Program-made: the position numbers and the translations under genes
In this document: positions 1 to 7,668 of the stretch, in pieces
Position numbering within the stretch: position 1 is the stretch's first letter
Layout of the letters: every line of letters starts with the position of its first letter
Assembly: GCA_020848545.1 (NCBI GenBank)
Contig: JADLHZ010000025.1
Location: 1-64,000, forward strand
DNA length: 64,000 nt
From: Deltaproteobacteria bacterium
GTDB taxonomy: Bacteria; Myxococcota; JADLHZ01
Direction: 5' to 3'
The notes under the pieces: model-generated
What the model was told of the DNA's origin: nothing
The model's database searches: none
The model's input: the letters and a program-made list of their open reading frames with translations, nothing else

Positions 1-46
1 TCGTGGTGTCTTCGCAAACCCACGACAGACGAAGCCGAACTTGTTT

Positions 47-424
47 TCAAGGCATTTCTGCTATCCAACGTAAATATTTTGTTACACTGGAACCGATTAT
101 GAGTGACGGAGTCACGAATAATCGGGGATAGCCGAGCCCTATGCTCTCGCGGCGCTGCCGTAGGTACCACGCGTGCGCGCGGGTGAACGATCCGACGAAT
201 GCGCTCACGGCGCCCGCTTCTGTTTGTTCGACAACGAGATGCCAGTGGTTCGGCATGAAGCAATACGCATGCAACTTCACGGAGTGCCGCCGCTTGGCGT
301 GCAGCAAGAGCTGTTCGGCGACGGCATAGTCATCGTCGCCATCGAAGAGGCGGCGCTTCTCCACCCCTCTGTTGCACACGTGGTACATCTGCGCGCTCAG
401 GATCTGTCTCGGTCGTCTCGGCAT
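47..424 (-). CDS. REP-associated tyrosine transposase (RAYT, Y1_Tnp/IS200-like), probably 3'-truncated
   Basis: Y1-type HUH single-strand DNA transposase of the RAYT group, which mobilises or maintains REP elements. The family start MPRRPRQ and the beta-strand YHVCNRG (residues 14-20) are followed by the metal-binding HUH motif HWH (residues 60-62) in MPNHWHLVV. I chose the ATG at 424 because GGGGAAA lies just upstream and the family N-terminus begins there; the open frame to 544 is a non-conserved extension. After about residue 95 the sequence stops resembling the family. The usual YxxxNPV-type helix with the catalytic tyrosine is not recognisable, although a Tyr sits about 55 residues after the HUH motif. 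At 125 residues it is short, so it is probably a truncated or frameshifted copy. An array of the 17-bp element lies directly upstream of its start. Confidence 0.75.
   Translation of the reverse strand: MPRRPRQILSAQMYHVCNRGVEKRRLFDGDDDYAVAEQLLLHAKRRHSVKLHAYCFMPNHWHLVVEQTEAGAVSAFVGSFTRAHAWYLRQRRESIGLGYPRLFVTPSLIIGSSVTKYLRWIAEMP
93..125. other. Imperfect palindrome (hairpin) inside the RAYT 3' part
   Basis: Eight-bp arms CCGATTAT/ATAATCGG enclose an inner GTGAC/GTCAC stem with a GGA loop; the two stems are separated by GA opposite GA, which would give tandem G-A mismatches. Y1 transposases are known to read imperfect hairpins with mismatches or bulges at element ends, so this may be an element terminus. 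That role is inferred. It coincides with the point where RAYT similarity is lost. Confidence 0.5.
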
Positions 425-544
425 TGGTTTCCCCGTTGAATGCAGAGAGCTTCGGCGCAACGCCGCGCGCGTTTCGTCACCATTTTTCCGGCGCAGCGAC
501 GACAACGACTTACACGCGAAAATAGTTTCGCTCGCTGTCCCCAC

Positions 545-634
545 GAAAAGGGACCGGGGAAGCTTTCGGGCGAAAAGGGACCGGGGAGTACGACGAAAAG
601 GGACCGGGGAGTACGACGAAAAGGGACCGGGGAG
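545..634. repeat. Array of four 17-bp REP-like elements, upstream of the RAYT gene
   Basis: Copies of GAAAAGGGACCGGGGAG occur at 545-561 (last base A), 572-588, 595-611 and 618-634, the last three with an exact 23-bp period and GTACGAC spacers. The same 17-mer recurs at three other loci in this window. The array lies between the RAYT start (424) and the end of the next minus-strand gene (654), the classic position for REPs linked to a RAYT gene. Confidence 0.85.
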
Positions 635-653
635 GATTAGCCGCCCGGGAGGG

Positions 654-1352
654 TCAGCCGCGGGTCCAAAGGAGCCAGAAGACGACGGCGGCGATCGCGA
701 GGCAGACGGAGACGATCGCGATGGGCAACGCAGCGGTCATTCGGCCGGCGCCGCCAGCGCGGGTCTTCCCTCGGCTCGGATCGGTCTTCCCCGCGGTCTC
801 GATCTCGCGAAAGAAGTCGAGGCCGTTCACCTGCGTGCGCATCGTCTTGACGTCGGCTTTGGCGAGCGTTTCGTTCACTTCGCGCAGGAGATGCTGCGTG
901 TAGAAATCGCGCTTGCTGCACTCGCGCAAGATGCGGCTCGCGGCGTCGAGCACGAGCGCATCGGGGTCGCGCGTCGGCACGAAGAGCTCCGCCTTCGACA
1001 CGCGCGGTCCTTCTTGATCCTCGCTGAGCGCCGAGTTTGGGATCGTCCCGGTGCGGATGCCCTTGCCGATGCGGAATTCGACCATCTTGCCAAAGAAGCA
1101 CAGCTCCTGGCGATCGATCGTGCGATCCGCCATCTTCTCCCACGACAAGAGCTCGGTGCGCAGCTTCGACTGGTGCCAGACGCAGCGCAGTCCTTCTTTC
1201 TCTGTCTTGTTCGTGCCTTCGACCCGGCGCATCGCGCGGCCGATGTCGCGCAGGATCGCTTCGGCCTGATCCGCCGTCTCGCTCGGACGCGCCATCTTCG
1301 GGATGACTTGCGTCTTCGACAGCTCTGACGGACGGCTCTTCGGGTCGATCAC
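654..1352 (-). CDS. Hypothetical tail-anchored membrane protein
   Basis: I do not recognise a family in this 232-residue protein. It is a mainly hydrophilic, charged domain (residues 1-200) followed by one hydrophobic C-terminal helix (about residues 205-228, ending FWLLWTRG), the layout of a tail-anchored protein facing the cytoplasm. The start is GTG at 1350-1352, overlapping the stop of the upstream TPR gene as GTGA, so the two are probably translationally coupled. The middle holds a motif-poor segment with KMVEFRIGKGIRTG. A 17-bp element array follows the stop. Confidence 0.6.
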   Translation of the reverse strand: MIDPKSRPSELSKTQVIPKMARPSETADQAEAILRDIGRAMRRVEGTNKTEKEGLRCVWHQSKLRTELLSWEKMADRTIDRQELCFFGKMVEFRIGKGIRTGTIPNSALSEDQEGPRVSKAELFVPTRDPDALVLDAASRILRECSKRDFYTQHLLREVNETLAKADVKTMRTQVNGLDFFREIETAGKTDPSRGKTRAGGAGRMTAALPIAIVSVCLAIAAVVFWLLWTRG

Positions 1353-2188
1353 CCCGAGAGTTTAGACTCGGCCGAAACCAATTCCAAGTATCTCGGATCT
1401 TCGGCGAAGACGTCGAACGCTTCGTCGTCTTCGAGCCAAATCAGCGTTTGCTCGCGGTTGAGCTCCAGGGCTTTCTCGAGGTGGGTGAGCGACAAGTCGC
1501 GCTTCTCCCAAAAAGCGTAGAGGCTCGCCAAGTGATAGTGCGCGGCGGCGTCGTTTGGCGCTTGCTTCAACGCGTCGGCGAGCGAACGCTCGGCTTCGCG
1601 GTAGAAGCCCTGCGCCGTGTAGGCGATTCCGAGGTCGATGTACGCGTCGGTGTGCTCGGGATAGTCCTTGGTGATCTTGCGCAGATGTCCGATCGCTTCG
1701 GCGAAGCGCCCCGCGTCCATCAGCACCGCGGCGAGCTCGTGGCGCGCGCCTTCGTCGTCTGGATCGAGCTCGATGGCCTTCGTCAGCGCGCTGATCGCCT
1801 CGTCGAGCATGCCGCGATCGCCGTAGGTCAGGGCCAGGTTCACGTGAGCATCCGTGAACTCAGGATCGAGCTCGATCGCGTGCTTGTAGAGCTGCACGCT
1901 CGCGTCGAAGCCGCGGCTCGACAGAAACGACGCGAGATAGTGGTGGGTGTTCGGGTTCTGCGGCTCGAGGCGCACCGCTTTCAAGTACGCCTCGAGGGCG
2001 TCGATGAAGCGGCCCTTCTCCGCGAACACCGTCGCCAAGTTGTCGTAGGCGTGCGCCGAGTCTGGATCGAGCTCGATGGCCTTGGTGAACTCGTTGACAG
2101 CCTCGTCGAGCCAGCCGCGATCGGCGAGCTCGATGCCGCGGGCATTGTGCTCGTCGCTTTGGCTGATGCGGTCTTTCTTGCTCGTCAT
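1349..2188 (-). CDS. Tetratricopeptide repeat (TPR) protein
   Basis: A 279-residue cytoplasmic protein made almost wholly of about seven 34-residue TPR units, for example the AxxAYDNLATVF, DAHVNLALTYGDRG and DAYIDLGIAYTAQG segments, with ELDPD/ELDPE helix-turn signatures. TPR arrays are protein-protein scaffolds; no catalytic domain is visible. I chose ATG 2188 (MTSKKDR) because a GAGAA ribosome site precedes it and the longer open frame runs back into the upstream lipoprotein gene. The gene sits 37 bp downstream of the haem-motif lipoprotein and overlaps the next gene by GTGA, so the three form an operon. Confidence 0.85.
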   Translation of the reverse strand: MTSKKDRISQSDEHNARGIELADRGWLDEAVNEFTKAIELDPDSAHAYDNLATVFAEKGRFIDALEAYLKAVRLEPQNPNTHHYLASFLSSRGFDASVQLYKHAIELDPEFTDAHVNLALTYGDRGMLDEAISALTKAIELDPDDEGARHELAAVLMDAGRFAEAIGHLRKITKDYPEHTDAYIDLGIAYTAQGFYREAERSLADALKQAPNDAAAHYHLASLYAFWEKRDLSLTHLEKALELNREQTLIWLEDDEAFDVFAEDPRYLELVSAESKLSG

Positions 2189-2225
2189 TCTCAGGTTCTC
2201 TTGTGTCTGGAGATTATAGCGGAGC

Positions 2226-2750
2226 TCAGCCGCCCGTGCTCGGCGGCAGCGCGGCGTCGATCTCGCGCTTGCGAAAGGTCTTCTTGTAGGGCTTCTTCCA
2301 CAGTGCGTGGCATTGCTTGCACGCGAGCCCGTACTTCGGCACCGCACCCGCGCTCAAAGTGGCGTCGACGATCGCGTCCCACGGCTTCTTCGGACCTTGC
2401 GCCGTCGCGCGCAGCTCCTCGGGCATCAGCGCGCCGAGCTGGCGCAGCAAGGCTTCGAGCGCGGGATCGGCCTTCTTGGTCTTGGCCGCTCGGCGTGCCG
2501 CTGGTTCGACGTGATCTTCCATGAACATTTGCAGCGTCATCTTCTGCTTGGCGGCCGCCTCGACCTTCGCCACGGGCTTCGACGCCGCCGCGACCTCCGC
2601 CGGCGGCGCCGCGGATCCGAGCTCCCGCACCGGAGTGGCCGGCGGCGGTGGTGGATGCAGGATCGCCTCGTCCTCGCAGCCCGCAGAAAAGAGCGCGAGC
2701 GCCAAAGGAAAGGCGAGGGCGGCGACCGGTTTACGCATGCGCGGGGCCAT
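2226..2750 (-). CDS. Lipoprotein with single CxxCH haem motif
   Basis: A 174-residue protein with a lipoprotein signal (hydrophobic stretch then FSAGC, lipid Cys about residue 25), a Pro/Ala-rich spacer, a helical region, and one CKQCH motif near residue 148 that could bind c-type haem. Cytochrome c-prime-like folds have a C-terminal CxxCH in a helical protein, so this may be a small periplasmic cytochrome; a distal ligand is not obvious. ATG 2750 is preceded by GAGGCGG. It heads the operon with the TPR and tail-anchored genes and lies only 43 bp from the divergent methyltransferase. Confidence 0.65.
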   Translation of the reverse strand: MAPRMRKPVAALAFPLALALFSAGCEDEAILHPPPPPATPVRELGSAAPPAEVAAASKPVAKVEAAAKQKMTLQMFMEDHVEPAARRAAKTKKADPALEALLRQLGALMPEELRATAQGPKKPWDAIVDATLSAGAVPKYGLACKQCHALWKKPYKKTFRKREIDAALPPSTGG

Positions 2751-2793
2751 GTAATGACCGCCTCGAAAAAAGTCTACGTTTGGAGAAATTCCA

Positions 2794-3942
2794 CTGAATA
2801 GAACGCTGCCATGCCCGATCTGGCGCGACGACTGTGCTTGTCCGCTCATGCCGCGCGCCGATCAGGCGGAGCACAAGCGCTCGCTCGTCGTGCGCGCGTT
2901 CGTCGATGCGGGCGTCGCCGATGCGCAGATCGCCGAAACGGTGAGCGCCGGACAGTCGATCGGGTACCGCAGCAAGGTCGTGCTCGTGGCGAAGACCGTG
3001 AAGCGGCGCACGATCTTCGGTGGCTATCAGCGCGGCTCGCACTTCGTCCTCGACCTCGATGGTTGCGTCATCGAAGAGCCGATCCTTGCCGCCGTTGCCA
3101 CCTGGATGCGCCGAGAGCTCGCCGGCGTGGCGGCGTTCGACGAGCGCACGCGCGCCGGTGATCTGCGCTACGTCGTCATGCGATCGAGCGCCGCCGGTGA
3201 AGCGCTCGTCACCTGGATCGGCGCGCAGGAGCCGCCGGCGTGGGCCACGCGTCTCGCGCCGCGGTTGCTCGCCGAGGTTCGGAACGTGCGCGGCGTGCTT
3301 TGGGCAACGAACACACGGGCCGGCAACGCGATTTGGGATGCGCCTCCTCGCGTGATCGCTGGCGCCGATCGGATCGAAGACATCGTGCACGGGCTGCGTT
3401 TTTCGGTGTCGCCACGCGCGTTCTTTCAGGTGCATCGCGCGCAGGCGAGCGCGCTTCGCGACGCGATGCTGCGCGAGCTCGGTGTCGTGGCCGGCCGCCG
3501 CGTTTGGGATCTCTACTGCGGCGTCGGCGTCAACGCGCTGCTCTTCGCGAAGCACGGCGCGCGCGTGACCGGCCTCGAGAGCGTGGACGACGCCGTACAG
3601 GACGCTGATCGGAACGCGCGCGCGAACGATCTCTCCGCGCGCTTTCTCACGGCGGATCTCGACTCGGGCGATGCTTTGCGCGGCCTAGAAGATCCCGAGA
3701 TCGTCGTCGTGAATCCACCGCGCAAAGGTGCCCCGCGCGCTTTGATCGAGGCGATCGCCGCGCGCGGACCGGCGCAGCTCGCGTACATCGCCTGTGCGCC
3801 GAAGCCGCTCGCCGCGGGTGCGGCTTGGCTGCGGCCGCTCGGCTACGTCGCGCGGACGATCACGCCCTTCGATCTGTTCCCGCACACCGAGCACGTGGAG
3901 ACGCTCGCGATCTTCACCCGCACGCGACAGAACGCGAGCTGA
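2794..3942 (+). CDS. TrmA/RlmC/RlmD-family RNA (uracil-5-)-methyltransferase, probable CTG start
   Basis: S-adenosylmethionine-dependent m5U methyltransferase of tRNA or 23S rRNA. Visible motifs: SAM site DLYCGVGVNALLFA, NPPRKG, catalytic-Cys strand YIACAP, and the C-terminal DLFPHTEHVE signature. Family members carry a 4Fe-4S cluster on CPxxxxCxxC plus a later Cys. Here CPIWRDDCACP lies upstream of the first ATG (2848) in an uninterrupted frame, and the fourth Cys is in DLDGCVIEE. No ATG, GTG or TTG lies before those cysteines. CTG at 2794 is 8 nt after GGAG (2782-2785) and is the best start, giving 382 residues. Which RNA position it modifies cannot be told. No TRAM domain is seen. Confidence 0.85.
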   Translation: MNRTLPCPIWRDDCACPLMPRADQAEHKRSLVVRAFVDAGVADAQIAETVSAGQSIGYRSKVVLVAKTVKRRTIFGGYQRGSHFVLDLDGCVIEEPILAAVATWMRRELAGVAAFDERTRAGDLRYVVMRSSAAGEALVTWIGAQEPPAWATRLAPRLLAEVRNVRGVLWATNTRAGNAIWDAPPRVIAGADRIEDIVHGLRFSVSPRAFFQVHRAQASALRDAMLRELGVVAGRRVWDLYCGVGVNALLFAKHGARVTGLESVDDAVQDADRNARANDLSARFLTADLDSGDALRGLEDPEIVVVNPPRKGAPRALIEAIAARGPAQLAYIACAPKPLAAGAAWLRPLGYVARTITPFDLFPHTEHVETLAIFTRTRQNAS

Positions 3943-4043
3943 GCGACGTGCGTCGATGTCGGGATTGGTGTGTGCTTGGCGCTCCCCCACGTTTGGGAGG
4001 ATCGTTTGCTTGACTCTCGGGTAGTCGAGTTTACCTTTCATCT

Positions 4044-4547
4044 ATGAACACGACTCGCCGAGAGCTTCCCGATGAGCTGTCAGGTTTACGTGTTTTCACC
4101 ACGGAAGAGGTCGACGCCTTGATCCCGACGCTGTCTGCGCTCGTTTCCCGGCAGATGGGTTTCGCGTCGGAGATCCGCGCGCTGCTCGACCAGATCAAGT
4201 CCGCGACGCGGGTCGAGGTGAGCAATATGGAGGGCCTCGACGTCGGCGGCGCCGACTCGGGCGAGCTCATCTCGCTCAAGCACCGCGCGCGTGAGGCGAT
4301 CATGCGCTACGAGGATGGCTGGACCGAGGTGCAAGACCTCGGCGCTGTCGTCAAAGACCCGCGCGTCGGTTGGCTCGACTTCTGGGGTCAGCACGAGGGC
4401 CGCTATGTGTGGCTGTGCTGGCTCTACGGTGAGCCCGAGATCTCGTACTTTCGCGAGCTCGACGCCGATACGAACAACGGTAAGCCCGTCGTGCGCATTC
4501 GCTTGGTGAAAGAGGCGACGTCGCCGCTCGCGAAGTATCTCAATTGA
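4044..4547 (+). CDS. DUF2203 family protein
   Basis: A 167-residue soluble protein matching the DUF2203 pattern: N-terminal FTTEEVDALIPTL, a helical middle with the conserved lysine/arginine run, then VGWLDFW, WLCWLYGEPEISYF and an ELDAD segment. Function unknown; the family is widespread in bacteria and archaea. It stands alone, about 100 bp after the methyltransferase, and converges on the gene ending at 4618, with a tandem repeat in the gap. Confidence 0.8.
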   Translation: MNTTRRELPDELSGLRVFTTEEVDALIPTLSALVSRQMGFASEIRALLDQIKSATRVEVSNMEGLDVGGADSGELISLKHRAREAIMRYEDGWTEVQDLGAVVKDPRVGWLDFWGQHEGRYVWLCWLYGEPEISYFRELDADTNNGKPVVRIRLVKEATSPLAKYLN

Positions 4548-4549
4548 TT

Positions 4550-4591
4550 GCGCGACCGAGTCGCCGTTTGGCGCGACCGAGTCGCCGTTTG
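4550..4591. repeat. Perfect 21-bp tandem repeat (two copies)
   Basis: GCGCGACCGAGTCGCCGTTTG occurs at 4550-4570 and again at 4571-4591 with no mismatch. Each copy contains the small palindrome CGAC-CGA-GTCG. It fills the gap between two convergent genes, so it may act as a terminator-like or REP-like element. No second locus was seen in the window. Confidence 0.85.
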
Positions 4592-4617
4592 CGGGTCGAG
4601 CGCTTTGTACCGGCGAT

Positions 4618-5076
4618 TCACAACGATCCGATGTAAGACACCCGCGGTTCGCCGCCGCCCTCTGGAAAGAACATCTTCACCGGCGCCGGCAGCCCTTTGC
4701 CGGCCTTCTTCTCGAGCATATAGTCGACGACCTTGCCCTTCTCGGCGGTCTCCTTGAAGCCGATGCTCGTGACGCCGGTCGCGCGCACGCGTTGCACCTT
4801 GACGGGCGCGTCGTAGAGCTTGGCGTTCTCCTTCGCCTTCTTGAAGCCGAAGCGGCGGAGGTCTGCAGAGATGTCGTCGCCGGCTTTGCTCAGCAGGCTC
4901 TTATGCAAGTACTTCGTGCTCTCTTTGACGCTCTGCTCGAAGTCGTCGATTGCGAGCGCCGTCATCAGCTTGTTCAACACCTCGACGGCGGCCGGATCCG
5001 GCTTCTCTTCCGGCGCGACGTCTTCGGCGAAGGCGAGCGACGGAACGAGCAAGAGCGCGAGGATGAAGAGTCGCAT
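4618..5076 (-). CDS. Secreted hypothetical protein (periplasmic)
   Basis: A 152-residue protein with a clear Sec signal peptide (MRLFILALLLVPSLAFA, cleavage after AFA about residue 17) and an Asp/Pro/Glu-rich mature start. The rest is a small alpha/beta domain with SIGFKET and VDYMLEKKAG segments, resembling SnoaL/NTF2-like single-domain proteins in size, but I cannot assign it. ATG 5076 has GGAGAT 6-7 nt upstream. It is the last gene of the minus-strand run beginning at the SDR gene, 14 bp after the preceding stop. Confidence 0.6.
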   Translation of the reverse strand: MRLFILALLLVPSLAFAEDVAPEEKPDPAAVEVLNKLMTALAIDDFEQSVKESTKYLHKSLLSKAGDDISADLRRFGFKKAKENAKLYDAPVKVQRVRATGVTSIGFKETAEKGKVVDYMLEKKAGKGLPAPVKMFFPEGGGEPRVSYIGSL

Positions 5077-5090
5077 GGGCGGATCTCCTG

Positions 5091-6230
5091 TCAGACCGTT
5101 AGCGAGCACGCGCGCAGCGGCGCAAGAAAGTGGCTAGTGTATCGCGCGCGCATCCGTTCGTCGAAGCGGCGCGCGTCGAGATCGAGCGCGGCGCGCAGGG
5201 GCCCGGCGCGGAGCACTTTGCGCAAGCGTGCCGGCACATCGCTCGCGAGGCGATCGACGCCGCCCTTCAGCGCCCGGTTCAAGCCAGCGATGGCGCGGGG
5301 ATAGCCACGTTCTTCCGGCGAGCGCTCGTGCCCGGCGAGGAGCGCGCCGAGAAAGTCCGCGTGATCGCGCTCGCCGAGCATGGGATGGCGCCCGATGCGT
5401 TCGCCCCAAGCGTCGAGGAAGGGACCGAACGGGCGGATCATGTCGCGCGCTCGGCGCAGGCCCTTCGGCTCGCGCAGCGGCAGATACCGGTGATTACTGT
5501 CCGAGAGCAGATCTTTGTACGCCTCGCCGATGACGATGAACAAACGGCCGAACGGCTGAACGGGGTCCTTTGGGATCGCGGTGAAGCGCAGGCGATCGAC
5601 GAGCTGCGCCTGACCCTCGGCCGCCCACATGTCGCAAACGCGCGCGAGGTCGCCGATGTTGTGAGCGACGCTCGCCATCGCGCACAGCGCGTCGATCTCC
5701 GCGCCTTTCTTCTGCACGAGGCGCGTCATGATCTTCGCTTCGCGCAGCACCTCGGCCTCGAGCTCGTCGCGCAAGCTCGTCGCGAGCGCCGTGAGCCCGA
5801 GCGCATGCGCGCGGCCGAGCGCTCCGGCGCGCACCCCGAGCCACTCGCCGTCGTGGCCGCTGACGGCGCCGAGCTCCGGATCGACGATGCAGCCTTCAGA
5901 GACTTCGGGCGCTGGCCAACCCGACGCTTCGTTCAAGACCGCGATGCCCCGGCGCAGATCGTCTTCGGTGTGCAGCTCCTGCCAAAAGTGGAAGCGGATG
6001 CGGTTGTCGACGTCGGTCGGAATGAACGTGGCGCACGTCGTGTAGTGCGCGGCGAGCAGCATGCGGAAGTAGTCGAAGCGGCCCTCGTGGGTTTGCCAGG
6101 TGTGCTCGAGGGCATCGGCGGCGAGCAGCGCGCGCGGATAGCTGTGTGTCGTGAACCCCGGCTCGAGCGCCCACGCCGCCGTGTTCCTCACTTGTTCGAG
6201 CAAGATCTTGGGCGCGATGCCGAAGCTCAT
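5091..6230 (-). CDS. Hypothetical cytoplasmic protein
   Basis: A 379-residue protein without signal peptide or membrane helix; no family recognised. It is helix-rich and has RFHFWQELHTEDDLRRG, EIDALCAMASVAHNIGDLARVCDMW and RYLPLREPKGLRRARDMI segments. Start ATG 6230 overlaps the stop of the barrel-like gene (ATGA), so it is translated with it; longer readings are in another gene's frame. Its place at the end of an SDR/hydrolase operon suggests a role in the same unknown pathway. Confidence 0.6.
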   Translation of the reverse strand: MSFGIAPKILLEQVRNTAAWALEPGFTTHSYPRALLAADALEHTWQTHEGRFDYFRMLLAAHYTTCATFIPTDVDNRIRFHFWQELHTEDDLRRGIAVLNEASGWPAPEVSEGCIVDPELGAVSGHDGEWLGVRAGALGRAHALGLTALATSLRDELEAEVLREAKIMTRLVQKKGAEIDALCAMASVAHNIGDLARVCDMWAAEGQAQLVDRLRFTAIPKDPVQPFGRLFIVIGEAYKDLLSDSNHRYLPLREPKGLRRARDMIRPFGPFLDAWGERIGRHPMLGERDHADFLGALLAGHERSPEERGYPRAIAGLNRALKGGVDRLASDVPARLRKVLRAGPLRAALDLDARRFDERMRARYTSHFLAPLRACSLTV

Positions 6231-6787
6231 AGCGCGACTCCGATGAACGCGCTGCCCTGCAAGAAGAACGCGGGCGCGTACGCGCTGGTGAACGTGGCGC
6301 CGACCGCGCCGTGCAAGCCGAAGATCACGATGGACACTTGCGCCGAGAGCCATGCATCGCCGGCGACGGGTGTGCGAGCAGCGAAGCCGCCGGTGACGCG
6401 AAACGTGGCCGGGCACACCGCGCCGAGTTGCATGACGAACCACGCTTTGTGCAGGCGCGCATGGACCGCAACGCCGGCGTCGATCGCCAAAGCGGGCTCG
6501 ACGAGCGGAACGGTCACGCCGGTCCATGCGTTGACCGCGAGCGACCAGCCTTCATCCTGGCCGAGCAGCAAGCGGTGATACCCGACGTCGGCCGAGAGCA
6601 TCGTCAGCGGGAAGCGCGTGGTGACCGCGACGCCGACGCCGTTGGCGAAGCGAAAGCCGATCGACTCGTGCGGCGCGCCCATGACGAGCGTGATCGAGCG
6701 GCCTTCCATCGGTTGGCGCAGCGCCATCGGATCGGCGAAGACAGTGACGGGGATGAAGAGCGCGGCAATGAACGCGAGGGCTCTCAC
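6227..6787 (-). CDS. Secreted beta-barrel-like hypothetical protein
   Basis: A 186-residue protein with a signal peptide (MRALAFIAALFIPVTVFADP, cut about residue 19). The mature part has alternating hydrophobic/small-residue strands (GVGVAVTTRFPLTMLSADVGY, AWFVMQLGAVCPATFRV, VGATFTSAYAPAFFLQG), the texture of a small outer-membrane barrel, and ends in AFIGVAL rather than the usual terminal Phe. It overlaps both neighbours by ATGA, so all three genes are translationally coupled. Confidence 0.6.
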   Translation of the reverse strand: MRALAFIAALFIPVTVFADPMALRQPMEGRSITLVMGAPHESIGFRFANGVGVAVTTRFPLTMLSADVGYHRLLLGQDEGWSLAVNAWTGVTVPLVEPALAIDAGVAVHARLHKAWFVMQLGAVCPATFRVTGGFAARTPVAGDAWLSAQVSIVIFGLHGAVGATFTSAYAPAFFLQGSAFIGVAL

Positions 6788-7635
6788 GGCGCGCTCGCTT
6801 CGGCGTCGGCGATCAACGCGAGCTCGGCGAGGGCGGCGGCGTCGTCACGGAGCACACCGTCGAGCCAGAGATCGAGCAGGCGCGTGGCGTCGCGGCGCAA
6901 ACGGCCGATGTCGCCGAGCGGATTGCCGTCGCCGGCGAGATCGCGCTCGGTGTTCTCGTCCGTCCACGCGTAGTGGTTCATGCCGTCGACGAGCCCGAAC
7001 CAGCGCGGGGCGGTGAAGCGCTCGAGCTCGGTGCGCGAGAGATCCGGGGTGACTTTTTCGTCTTGGGTGCCGGCGATCGCGAGCACAGGCCGATCGCGCT
7101 GGCGCAAATTGCCGGGCGCCGGTGTCGCGGCCAAGAGGGCGAGGCCGGCGAAGCGATCGTCGGCCGCGAAGTTCAACGCCGCGACGGTGCCGCCGAGGGC
7201 GTGGCCGGCGATCGCGATCTTCGTACCCGGCGTGACGAAGCCGAGCTCCGTCGCCGAGTCGAGCGCGATCTGTGCGTTGTCGGCCTCGAGGATCGGCACC
7301 GTCGCGAAGTGCCGCGGCGCGATCACCGTGTAGCCACGGCTCGCGATGTGATCTTGCAACCATTGGTAGCGCGCCGGCGGGACATCGCCGCGGTGGATGA
7401 AGACGACGGTAGGCAGCGGCGTTTCGTCGATAGGGACCGCGTACGTTGCCTCGATGACGATCGCCTCGGTCACTCGGCTCTGCGCGTGCCAGAGCGTGTG
7501 CAGCACGCCGAAGGGGCCGGTGGTGCCGGCGACGCCGGTGCGGGTCGCGTCGAACGACAAGCGCGGGTCCGGGTCGGCCGAGATGCAACACGGCGTGAGG
7601 AGGGCGATCGCGCAGGCAAAGACCGGGAGACGCAC
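6784..7635 (-). CDS. Secreted alpha/beta-hydrolase-fold protein lacking the nucleophilic Ser
   Basis: A 283-residue exported protein (signal MRLPVFACAIALLTPCCISA) of the chlorophyllase/dienelactone-hydrolase-like alpha/beta fold: TVVFIHRGD strand, IAIAGHALGG nucleophile elbow, GTQDEKV acid loop, GMNHYAW histidine loop. The elbow reads GHALGG: the position normally held by the nucleophilic Ser is Ala (codon GCC), while Asp and His are kept. It is therefore either non-hydrolytic, a binding protein, or recently inactivated. Start ATG 7635 lies 33 bp after the SDR stop, in one run with it. Confidence 0.75.
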   Translation of the reverse strand: MRLPVFACAIALLTPCCISADPDPRLSFDATRTGVAGTTGPFGVLHTLWHAQSRVTEAIVIEATYAVPIDETPLPTVVFIHRGDVPPARYQWLQDHIASRGYTVIAPRHFATVPILEADNAQIALDSATELGFVTPGTKIAIAGHALGGTVAALNFAADDRFAGLALLAATPAPGNLRQRDRPVLAIAGTQDEKVTPDLSRTELERFTAPRWFGLVDGMNHYAWTDENTERDLAGDGNPLGDIGRLRRDATRLLDLWLDGVLRDDAAALAELALIADAEASAP

Positions 7636-7668
7636 GTTGCTCGGCGTGACACGCGGAGCGCTAAAAAT

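Noticed and set aside
572-634. Equally spaced direct repeats resembling a CRISPR array
   Set aside because: The period is 23 bp with only about 6 bp of identical spacer, no unique spacers and no cas genes; the same 17-mer is interspersed elsewhere.
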